A DNA stretch of 64,000 nt from Mariniblastus fucicola (GTDB taxonomy: Bacteria > Planctomycetota > Planctomycetia > Pirellulales > Pirellulaceae). Within the stretch, counting starts at the first letter, position 1, and every line of letters starts with the position of its first letter. Positions 1-7,961 of the stretch are shown here, piece after piece. The translations under genes were made by a program, and so were the position numbers. The notes under the pieces were generated by a model. That model saw only the letters and a list, made by a program, of their open reading frames with translations. It was not told the DNA's origin and searched no databases. Location: positions 1,364,001 through 1,428,000 of the forward strand of contig NZ_CP042912.1 of NCBI RefSeq assembly GCF_008087665.1, read 5' to 3'.

Positions 1-3000
1 TGGGAAGAAGACCATTGGCGATTCTCGTGGGGTGAGGAAGAACCTGCGGAAATGATCTCAAAAGGAGAGGTTCAACTAAATGAGGATGGATACGCCGAAG
101 TCGTTGTCGACACTTCCGAATTCAATCGTGATTCAGAGTACCAAATCGAAGTGGTCGCCAATGTCACCGATGAAAGTCGTCGCAGCATTAAAGGAACGGG
201 ATATGTCGTCGTCGCGCCGCAACCTTTCACTGTGTTCCTGGGTCTGGATCGTGGCTGGTATCAGGCAGGAGACACAGTAGCGTTAGAACTCAACGCTCGA
301 ACAACAAACAACATCGGTGTGCCGACGACAGGCGTACTAAAGCTCTACGAAATTTTGCCGAAAGACCCAGACGATGCAGTGGATTCAGGCGAAAGTCATG
401 TATTCGAAAAACGGGTCACGCAACATTTCGATATCAGAACGGATCATGAGGGTAAGGCCACGGTTTCGTTTGGCCTGCCAGACGAAGGCCTGTATCGATT
501 GGAGTTTGAGTCCGAAAAAAGCGGACAGCACTCGGCCTCTGCCACGAAGACCATTTGGTGTCTTGGTCCGAAGTTTGATGGAAAGGGCTATCGATTCGGT
601 GGGCTGGAAATTATTCCCGATAAGCGAATGTATAAAGTTGGCGAAACGGCGCGCATTCTGATTAATACGTCCCAACCCAATGCACGATTGTTGCTTTGGG
701 ATTCAATGGACAACAGCAGTTTCGTTGATATCTCTTCACACAGCCAGGTTATCGAGATACCCGTTGAGCAACATCACGTTCCAAATTTTTTCGTTGAGGC
801 AACTGTCGCTCACCGCGGTGAAGTCTTCAATGAAGAATGCGAGATCTATGTCCCTCCCATCGACGACATGCTGACGATTGAAGTAAGCCCCGATCGACAT
901 ATTTATCGGCCAGGTCAAAAAGGAAATGTAAACGTCAGGGTGACGGACGCTGAAGGAAATCCTGTGTCAGGCTCGCTGGCTCTTCGAGGGTACGATAAAT
1001 CGCTAACGTATATTCAGGCGGAGTCAAAGACGCGTCCCAAATCGCTTGTTGCAAGGCGACGGACGAAATATTGGAACGATGGCATCACTTCATCGATGGT
1101 TTCTCGGTCGTTTGAGGTCTCTGGACGGTTTACTTGCCCGGAATTTCATTTGGAAGATGCATCGGAACCAACGGCTGGAGGGATGGGCGGAGCGGCGCCC
1201 AGTGGCGGCGATCCCGCGGGTGTCAAAAGCCGTGCGACAAGTGCTCGCCGCGGCGGGATTGATCCTTCAACCAACGGTTATTTCGACAGCCAGCTTGCGG
1301 AACCCGAAGTCCGATCGAACTTCGCCGACAGTGCAATCTGGCTCCCAAATTTGAAACTGGACAAAGAGGGCTCTGCCAAAGCTGAAATCAAATTTCCAGA
1401 ATCATTAACGACATGGCGGATTCAGGGCTTCCTGGCAACAGGAGACAAAACGCAGGTTGGCGAGGCAGTTTGTGAAGTAAAAACCAAAAAAGATTTTTTG
1501 GTCAGGCTTCAGTCCCCGCGATTTTTCACCATGGGTGACGAAGTGGTCCTTAGCGCGAACGTGCACAACAATCTCTCAGTCGAAAAGAACGTCTTTGCTG
1601 AGTTGCATTTCCCCGAATCGATTTTTGAGTCGGTCGAGATTGCAGGACATGAGAAGAAAACGGACCAGAACGGCAACCGGATTTTGTCTGCGAGCGAGCG
1701 AATCAAGCCGGGTGAAACACATCGTTTTGACTGGCCAGTTAAAGTTCACTCCAGCGGCAACGCAAGCATTACCGTCAAGGCTCGAACTGACGTTGAAAGC
1801 GATGCGATGCAATTGCGATTTCCCGCATTCTCTCGCACCATTCTAGAATCCCAATCACATTCAGGGTTCTTTGCAGCCAATGAAACTGGCAGCAAGAAAA
1901 TGGAGTTCGAACTACCCGGGAACGTTGATGCTTCAAAGACCAAATTGGAGCTCAGTTTCGCGCCGACTGCAGCAGGTGCTGCCTTTGAAGCACTTCCGTT
2001 TTTGGCTGGCTATCCGTACGGCTGTGTTGAACAAACGATGAGTCGTTTCTACCCAACCGTTTTGGCCTATGACACATTGAAGAAGTTGGGAACTGATCCT
2101 GAAGCGTTGGCGGAAGCGATGGTCGCCCGGAACAGGAAGCTGGCCCGGCAAAAAGACCGCGCGTCCGTTTTCAATACGAGTGAAATTGAGCGTATGTCAC
2201 AGGCAGGTCTCAACCGCCTCTATAAGTTTCAGCACAAGGACGGAGGCTGGGGTTGGTGGGAACACGATGAGTCGTCTCGATACATGACAGCGTACGTATT
2301 GTTGGGACTAAATGCGGCCGCTGACTCCGGAGTGGAGGTTTTAGAGTCCACTTTTCGCAATGGGGTCCACTACCTGGTTTACCCGAAAGCCAATGCTGTT
2401 TCGAAGATTCCCGACTCGGTTGATCGCAGAGTTGAACAGGCGTTTATTGCCTATGTCCTTTCACTGGGCCGATCAAAAAAGCATATTGAGTCAGTTAAAA
2501 AAACTCGTCAATTTGCTACCAGAGTCTTTTCGAATCGTGAGGCACTCAATCCGTACGGTCGAGCGTTGCTGGCGTTGGCACTTCAAAACAACCAAATGCA
2601 CGAGGAAGCAGAAACACTGATCGGCGAAATCATTGGCAATATCGAAACCGATATGGAATCGAACATGTCATGGATGCCAACCAGCCAGCAGCATTGGTGG
2701 CGGTGGTACAACAGCAATGTTGAGACAAACGCGTGGGTTTTGCGCGCACTTGTGGCTCTCGATTCGGACAAATCGCTAATCGATCGAATGGCAAACTGGC
2801 TCGTCAGCCAGCGTAGAAACGGAACTCATTGGCGCAGCACTCGAGACTCGGCACTCGCGGTACACGCTCTTTCAGACTACATGCGGATGATGCAAAAAGA
2901 GTCAGCAGAAGACTACTCAATAGGTATCTATGTCGATGGAAAACACGTGCGAGATGTTGACGTGAGCTGGCAAAACATGCTGGCTCTGGAGAATCGGGTA

Positions 3001-3585
3001 ACGTTGACTGACGAAAGTTTTGCAGGTGGACGTCATCAGGTTTCATTGAAAAAAGACGTCAATGGTTCGGCATATTTCGCGCTAACAGCAGATTACGAAA
3101 CGATTTACGAACAAATACCAGCCGCGCAAAACGGTGGACTTCAAATCAGCCGGCGATATCTTCGCCGCAGTGCCGCCGCGAACAATGATGTCGCGAAAGG
3201 AAAGCCCGCTAAGCCAACAGTTCTCACGTCTGGCGGCAGTTTGTCTGTCGGCGATGTGGTCGAGGTTGAGCTCACTGTTTCCGCTTCCGATGATTTTGAC
3301 TACCTGGCTTTCGAAGACCCCAAACCTGCCGGTTGTGAGCCTGTGCGACTTCGCAGTGGCTACAGTTGGGGCGCCGGAATTGCGTCAAATGTGGAGTTGC
3401 GTGATTCAAAGGTCATATTTTTCGTTCAGCGACTTCGCAAAGGCACGCACGTGATCAAATATAGATTGCGAGCCGAGGTTCCCGGAACGTTTTCCGGAAT
3501 GCCTGCGACAGGTTTCGCAATGTACGCTCCAGAAATTAATGCTCGCAGCGAAGAAGCTCGAATTCAAATTGACGACCAGAACTAA
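1..3585 (+). CDS. alpha-2-macroglobulin family protein, 5'-truncated by the window
   Basis: The reading frame is open from base 1, so the N-terminus lies outside the window; the ATG at 52 is probably internal. Bacterial alpha-2-macroglobulins are large periplasmic or surface proteins that trap proteases. Visible order: macroglobulin-type beta domains in roughly the first 340 codons; a Gly/Ala/Ser/Arg-rich bait-like stretch (about 1160-1260); the central A2M signature region with a TTWRIQGF-type motif (about 1400-1500); and a helical thioester domain. The thioester motif CVEQ (2023-2034, in PYGCVEQT) is intact, so covalent capture is plausible. A Trp-rich GGWGWWEH segment typical of the thioester domain follows. 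No periplasmic partner such as PBP1C is seen beside it. Family assignment is strong; the protease target is unknown. Confidence 0.9.
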   Translation, partial: WEEDHWRFSWGEEEPAEMISKGEVQLNEDGYAEVVVDTSEFNRDSEYQIEVVANVTDESRRSIKGTGYVVVAPQPFTVFLGLDRGWYQAGDTVALELNARTTNNIGVPTTGVLKLYEILPKDPDDAVDSGESHVFEKRVTQHFDIRTDHEGKATVSFGLPDEGLYRLEFESEKSGQHSASATKTIWCLGPKFDGKGYRFGGLEIIPDKRMYKVGETARILINTSQPNARLLLWDSMDNSSFVDISSHSQVIEIPVEQHHVPNFFVEATVAHRGEVFNEECEIYVPPIDDMLTIEVSPDRHIYRPGQKGNVNVRVTDAEGNPVSGSLALRGYDKSLTYIQAESKTRPKSLVARRRTKYWNDGITSSMVSRSFEVSGRFTCPEFHLEDASEPTAGGMGGAAPSGGDPAGVKSRATSARRGGIDPSTNGYFDSQLAEPEVRSNFADSAIWLPNLKLDKEGSAKAEIKFPESLTTWRIQGFLATGDKTQVGEAVCEVKTKKDFLVRLQSPRFFTMGDEVVLSANVHNNLSVEKNVFAELHFPESIFESVEIAGHEKKTDQNGNRILSASERIKPGETHRFDWPVKVHSSGNASITVKARTDVESDAMQLRFPAFSRTILESQSHSGFFAANETGSKKMEFELPGNVDASKTKLELSFAPTAAGAAFEALPFLAGYPYGCVEQTMSRFYPTVLAYDTLKKLGTDPEALAEAMVARNRKLARQKDRASVFNTSEIERMSQAGLNRLYKFQHKDGGWGWWEHDESSRYMTAYVLLGLNAAADSGVEVLESTFRNGVHYLVYPKANAVSKIPDSVDRRVEQAFIAYVLSLGRSKKHIESVKKTRQFATRVFSNREALNPYGRALLALALQNNQMHEEAETLIGEIIGNIETDMESNMSWMPTSQQHWWRWYNSNVETNAWVLRALVALDSDKSLIDRMANWLVSQRRNGTHWRSTRDSALAVHALSDYMRMMQKESAEDYSIGIYVDGKHVRDVDVSWQNMLALENRVTLTDESFAGGRHQVSLKKDVNGSAYFALTADYETIYEQIPAAQNGGLQISRRYLRRSAAANNDVAKGKPAKPTVLTSGGSLSVGDVVEVELTVSASDDFDYLAFEDPKPAGCEPVRLRSGYSWGAGIASNVELRDSKVIFFVQRLRKGTHVIKYRLRAEVPGTFSGMPATGFAMYAPEINARSEEARIQIDDQN

Positions 3586-3654
3586 TGGGCTGTCAATCTT
3601 CATGCAACGGCGACACGCCCGTTCAGATTTCAAAAACTCAAGTTTGGAAATGGA

Positions 3655-5139
3655 TTAGCCCTTCAAACTCGCCAAGCCCTGCATTAATTGTTCGGGCATC
3701 GCCAGAGATTCGCTTTCCAGGCTCGCTACTGGAAACGAGCAGTAATCCGCCGCGTAGTAAGCGCTCGGGCGATTGTTGCCGCTGCGACCGCAGCCTCCGA
3801 AAGGAAGCTTTCCGGATGCCCCTGTCGTCTGCCGATTCCAGTTCACGATGCCGGCGCGGATTTGATGAATGAACTGTCTGTATAAGTCCGCGTTGTCAGT
3901 CAAAATTCCTGCGGACAAACCGTAGGCCGTGTTGTTGGCTTCCGTGATCGCAGCCTCAAAGTCAGGGACACGAATGACGCTCAGCAACGGCCCGAACAAC
4001 TCTTCGTCCTCGCGGTCAGAAACTTCCGTCACGTCGATGATGCCAGGAGAAATCAGGGCGTCGCAACCTCGATGAGACTCCATTTTCACGATCGGATCGC
4101 CGCCACGAGCGATCAGCTTCTCCTGAGTCTCCAAAATGTGACGACCCATTGCACCGGAAATCACCGTTCCGATAAATGGTTGTGGATCGTCCGAGCTGAA
4201 ACCGAAAGTCACCTTCTTCGTCATCTCAACCAGCGTGTTCAGAAACTGTTTCGATTCGTCGTTGTCGATCAGAATCAGTCGCCGGGCACAGGTGCAGCGT
4301 TGGCCGGCCGTGATGAAGGCTGACAGGATCGTCAGGTAGGACGCCGTATCCATGTCGCTGGTCTCGGTCACGATCAGCGGATTGTTTCCTCCCATTTCCA
4401 ACGCCAGAATCTTTCCGGGTTCAGCGGCCAATGCTTTGTTGAGCGCCGCGCCCGCTCCGCTGGAACCGGTGAAGAAAAGTCCGTCAATCTCCTTGCTGGC
4501 ACAGATCGCCTGTCCAACATCGCGTCCGCCCTGAACCAGATTCAGCACGCCGTTTGGCAATCCGGCTTCGATCCATTTTTGCATCATCCACGCCCCGACG
4601 GCGGGAGTCTGTTCGCTAGGTTTGAACACGATCGTGTTACCGGCAAGCAATGCAGGAACGATATGGCCGTTGGGAAGGTGAGCCGGAAAGTTAAACGGTC
4701 CGAGGACGCCGACGACTCCGTGCGGCTTAAAACGCGTGACGGCTTTGACTTCACCCATCTCGAATGAAGTCGTGTCGCGACGGGTCTTCAACGCATCGAT
4801 CGATACGTCGACTTTTCCCGCAACCGCGCCGGCTTCTGTTTTGGCTTCCCAAAGTATCTTGCCGGTTTCAGCGGAAATGATCTCCGCGAGTTCATCCCCT
4901 GACTCACGAACCAGTTCAGCGTACTTTTGCACAATCGCAATTCGGTTTTCCAGTGGCTGATCCCACCACGATCCAAACGCGTCGCGGGCGGCGGAGAAAG
5001 CTGCGTTGACCTGGTCGGCGGTCGCTTCGTTGGTCTCGAACACGACGGATTCGTCGATCGGACTGACGGACTGAATTGGCGAACCGGATCCGGAAATCCA
5101 CTGGTCGCCGATGCGGAGTTCTGTTTTTGAAGTGAGCAT
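3655..5139 (-). CDS. astD: N-succinylglutamate 5-semialdehyde dehydrogenase
   Basis: NAD-dependent aldehyde dehydrogenase of the arginine succinyltransferase (AST) pathway, oxidising succinylglutamate semialdehyde to succinylglutamate. The 494-residue length fits the family. Visible ALDH features: the GPFNFPAHLPNGH segment (about 147-159), KPSEQTP (173-179), the cofactor-loop FTGSSGAG (223-230), the general base Glu in LEMGGNNP (Glu248) and the catalytic Cys282 in AGQRCTCARR, wording characteristic of AstD. The C-terminal LPFGGCGRSGN motif is also typical. It is the last gene of a minus-strand set after the aminotransferase and astA (56 bp from astA), which supports the pathway call. It ends tail-to-tail with the macroglobulin gene; no obvious terminator hairpin lies in the 69-bp gap. 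Confidence 0.92.
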   Translation of the reverse strand: MLTSKTELRIGDQWISGSGSPIQSVSPIDESVVFETNEATADQVNAAFSAARDAFGSWWDQPLENRIAIVQKYAELVRESGDELAEIISAETGKILWEAKTEAGAVAGKVDVSIDALKTRRDTTSFEMGEVKAVTRFKPHGVVGVLGPFNFPAHLPNGHIVPALLAGNTIVFKPSEQTPAVGAWMMQKWIEAGLPNGVLNLVQGGRDVGQAICASKEIDGLFFTGSSGAGAALNKALAAEPGKILALEMGGNNPLIVTETSDMDTASYLTILSAFITAGQRCTCARRLILIDNDESKQFLNTLVEMTKKVTFGFSSDDPQPFIGTVISGAMGRHILETQEKLIARGGDPIVKMESHRGCDALISPGIIDVTEVSDREDEELFGPLLSVIRVPDFEAAITEANNTAYGLSAGILTDNADLYRQFIHQIRAGIVNWNRQTTGASGKLPFGGCGRSGNNRPSAYYAADYCSFPVASLESESLAMPEQLMQGLASLKG

Positions 5140-5195
5140 GGATTTGCCTGCGATAGAAATGTCTGGAAGGGGTGAAGCTGGTGCCGAAATTCTCG

Positions 5196-6242
5196 CTAAC
5201 TATCTGACTCAGTATTTGGTGCAGGATCCGGCCTCAGATTGACGCTGCGAATTGCGTCGCCGTTCTTTAGCCCCAGTCGCAGTGCGGAAATCTGATCGAT
5301 CGTCGCAACAGCGCCATCCCATTGAACTTCGCCAAGACAGGTGCGGAAATCGAGTCGTGAATTGGAGATGATTTGCCGCGTGCCGTTTTTGATTTTTTCT
5401 GCGACGGCACCGACGGTTCCAGATTTGCTTTCGCGAACGGCGCGAATGTTTTCGACCTCGCACTCAATCGTTGGGCCACCATCGAACAGGTCGACCAGGC
5501 CACGGTTTTCGAAACCTTCCTTGAGCAACATCGCCAATGCCGGTTCCGTGTTGGCGTGCACTTTACCGATCACGTCCTGAGCATCCTGCGGCAGTAGTGG
5601 AATGTAAATCGGATGCTTGGGCATCAAATCGCCGATGACTTTCTTCGATTGTGTCGTAAGCGTTTCGGCTTTGGGGAAGTCCATTTGAAAGAAGTGAGAG
5701 CCGAGCGCTGACCACAATGGCGACACGCCATGAGAGTCCACGACGCCGCGCATTTCCGCGATAACTTTTTGCTCAAACCGTTCCTGGAACTCGGCCAGAA
5801 ACAGAAAGCGAGACATGCTCAAGAGCCGACCGTGTCCGCCGCCCCAATAGTCGGGCGAAAGAAACAGGCTGCCGATTTCCGTCGGGCCGTCGTGCTGGGC
5901 CAGCAAGTGCAGCGTGTCGATCTCTTTATAGACGCCAAGCTCTTTGCTGGCGTGAATCGACTTCTGTATCTCGTACGAATACATCGGTTCGAAGCCGCCA
6001 GTTTTCGAGTAGATCGCACAGGTGCCGACCAGCCGACCGATGCCAAGATCTTCCATCACGAAAACGTAAGGCTGCCCCGAAGGGCGAGCGTCCTTTTGCC
6101 GGAACGCGAACAGCGATCGCTCGATGCGGGATTCGAGTTCGCTTTTGGAAATCTTCAGCGTCGTCAGACCGAATTCGGATTTTTGAATCAGGTCAAAAAG
6201 CGAATCAAGGTCGTCTTCGCGAACACATCGTACGATTAGCAT
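5196..6242 (-). CDS. astA: arginine N-succinyltransferase
   Basis: First enzyme of the AST pathway, transferring succinyl from succinyl-CoA to the alpha-amino group of arginine (some homologues also use ornithine). The 348-residue protein has the family's N-terminal pattern (IVRCVREDDLDSLFDLI, with GLTTL following), a central GNAT-like core (EIGSLFLSPDYWGGGHGRLLS, about 120-140) and the MPKHPIYIPLLP segment typical of AstA. ATG start at 6242. It lies between the class III aminotransferase gene and astD on the same strand, consistent with co-transcription. The dihydrolase (astB) and desuccinylase (astE) needed for the complete arginine route are not in the window. Confidence 0.9.
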   Translation of the reverse strand: MLIVRCVREDDLDSLFDLIQKSEFGLTTLKISKSELESRIERSLFAFRQKDARPSGQPYVFVMEDLGIGRLVGTCAIYSKTGGFEPMYSYEIQKSIHASKELGVYKEIDTLHLLAQHDGPTEIGSLFLSPDYWGGGHGRLLSMSRFLFLAEFQERFEQKVIAEMRGVVDSHGVSPLWSALGSHFFQMDFPKAETLTTQSKKVIGDLMPKHPIYIPLLPQDAQDVIGKVHANTEPALAMLLKEGFENRGLVDLFDGGPTIECEVENIRAVRESKSGTVGAVAEKIKNGTRQIISNSRLDFRTCLGEVQWDGAVATIDQISALRLGLKNGDAIRSVNLRPDPAPNTESDS

Positions 6243-6394
6243 TTGGTTTCCGATTGAGCCATCGATAGTCCGGGAGTTTGAGGCTCCTGCGAAATCTGAT
6301 TCTATGCAAAAGTCCCGGCCGGAGCAGTGGGCTGTCGAGGTATGGCACGGCGGAAGTTATGCACAGGAATTTGCTTGACGCCGCAACCACCGGG

Positions 6395-7858
6395 CTAAGC
6401 GAAGTGCTTGGCGAGCGAAGCATCCTGTTTCATTTCACCGATTGTGGTGTCAATGATCTCGCAGGCCAAATCGATGTGCGCTGTTTCGGTGCAGCCAAGC
6501 GGCATCAGGAACCGGAGTCGCGACGGGTTTCCGCCGGCCATGAAGGACATCAAACCCGCGGCGAACAGTCGTTTCGCCAACGCTGCAGCGGCTTCAGCAG
6601 AACCGTCGAGCGGAGTCAGGGCCACCATACCTCCGCAACCGTGAGGTCCGGAAATCGTGCCCGGATGTTTGTCGGCGACTTTTTTCAGACCGGCGACGAA
6701 ATGATTGTGCAGCTTTTGGTTCTTTCCGTCGGCGCCAAAGTTGCCGTTCTCGATCAGGCCTTTGACGATCGCAATCGCCGAATTGATCCCCATCGTACTT
6801 CCGGTGAAAGTTTGACTGATCAATCCAGGTTTGAATTTGTATTCGTCTGTGAACAGCGTCGCACAAACCTGCGAAATTTTGCCGATCGTCACCACGTCGA
6901 CTTCTTTGTCCAACTCGAAATGTTGAAAAGCGTAAGGACGCGTCGTGCGGCAGAATGTTTGAACTTCGTCAGCGATCACACAAATTTTGTTGGCTTTGGC
7001 AACCTTGGTCAACGTCCTGAAAAACTCGGTCGTGCCCGGGTAGTAGCCACCTTCTCCCTGAATCAATTCCATCCAAAGAGCCGCGTGCTTGCCAGGATTC
7101 CGCTCGATCAAATAGTTCAAATGGTTGGCAGCGATCTCAGTGCTACGCTCCGGCTGCTGCTCATCGTAAAACGGAATGTAGTCCACGTTGATTGTGTCCG
7201 GCAAACCGACGCGATACTTCGCCTTGTCGGTGACTTGAGCCAGCGCCAATGTGCGCCCGGCGAAGCAATGCGAAAACGCGATCACGCGATTGGCCGGATG
7301 ATTGTTCTGGAACGCGAGCTTCAACGAGTTCTCGTTGGCCATCGCGCCGCTGGTCGTCAGGAAGCAGTGCTTCAATTCCGCGCCAGATTCGTTCGCGGTT
7401 TCAGTCAGCAGTTTGACCAGTTCGTAGCTTTCGTGATTCTGCTGCAAGTTCCCCTGCATGACTGTGTCGGCAACCGCACTGTCGACCGCGGCTTCGACCA
7501 TCAGAGGATGACTATGACCGTAACCGTGAACTCCGATGCCCGTGATGAAGTCCAGTTTCACGCTGCCATCGCCAAGTTCCACAAACGGTCCGTTTCCGAT
7601 TCCGCTGGAGAGATACGGAAAGTACAGACTTCCGTTGCGGATCGCACCAAACGCGTCGAGCGTCTCTTCGTATCCCGCGACCAGTTCCGGGTTGGGAGCC
7701 CGAACGGTCGTCAGCTCCGCTTGATGCTGAGCAACGGCGTCCATGATCAGCTGTTTGGCTTGCTGAAGTCGCGGATCGGATTTGAGTTTGTCAGACGCGA
7801 GGATCGGAGAATCTGTCATTGAAATGAGCTTACGCTTGATGGGCAAATGGAAGAGCAC
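6395..7858 (-). CDS. class III aminotransferase, probable succinylornithine/acetylornithine-type
   Basis: Fold-type I PLP aminotransferase, class III (ornithine-aminotransferase-like). Visible are a GIGVHGYGHSHPLMVEA substrate-loop region, TTSGAMANENSLKLA (cofactor phosphate region), an ELIQGEGGYYP segment, the PLP-contact Asp in VIADEVQTF, and a Lys in TIGKISQ that is the likely Schiff-base residue. Its position upstream of astA and astD suggests that it supplies the AstC step (succinylornithine to succinylglutamate semialdehyde). The sequence is divergent from textbook ArgD/AstC, so substrate is inferred from context. The start could be GTG at 7858 or ATG at 7819 (MTDSPIL); neither has a strong Shine-Dalgarno. 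The coordinates use the longer form. Confidence 0.75.
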   Translation of the reverse strand: MLFHLPIKRKLISMTDSPILASDKLKSDPRLQQAKQLIMDAVAQHQAELTTVRAPNPELVAGYEETLDAFGAIRNGSLYFPYLSSGIGNGPFVELGDGSVKLDFITGIGVHGYGHSHPLMVEAAVDSAVADTVMQGNLQQNHESYELVKLLTETANESGAELKHCFLTTSGAMANENSLKLAFQNNHPANRVIAFSHCFAGRTLALAQVTDKAKYRVGLPDTINVDYIPFYDEQQPERSTEIAANHLNYLIERNPGKHAALWMELIQGEGGYYPGTTEFFRTLTKVAKANKICVIADEVQTFCRTTRPYAFQHFELDKEVDVVTIGKISQVCATLFTDEYKFKPGLISQTFTGSTMGINSAIAIVKGLIENGNFGADGKNQKLHNHFVAGLKKVADKHPGTISGPHGCGGMVALTPLDGSAEAAAALAKRLFAAGLMSFMAGGNPSRLRFLMPLGCTETAHIDLACEIIDTTIGEMKQDASLAKHFA

Positions 7859-7961
7859 GAATTGTAGAGGCTGGACATATTACATCCAGTCCAGGTTCGT
7901 TCCATCACCCTCGCTGCCGAAACACGAACAGTGCTCCGGCAGCAGCTCACGCCAGAAATGC

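Noticed and set aside
6278-7822. Long plus-strand open frame (514 codons) across the aminotransferase gene
   Set aside because: It is antisense to a gene with clear PLP-enzyme motifs; its translation is Arg/His/Gln-rich without family character.
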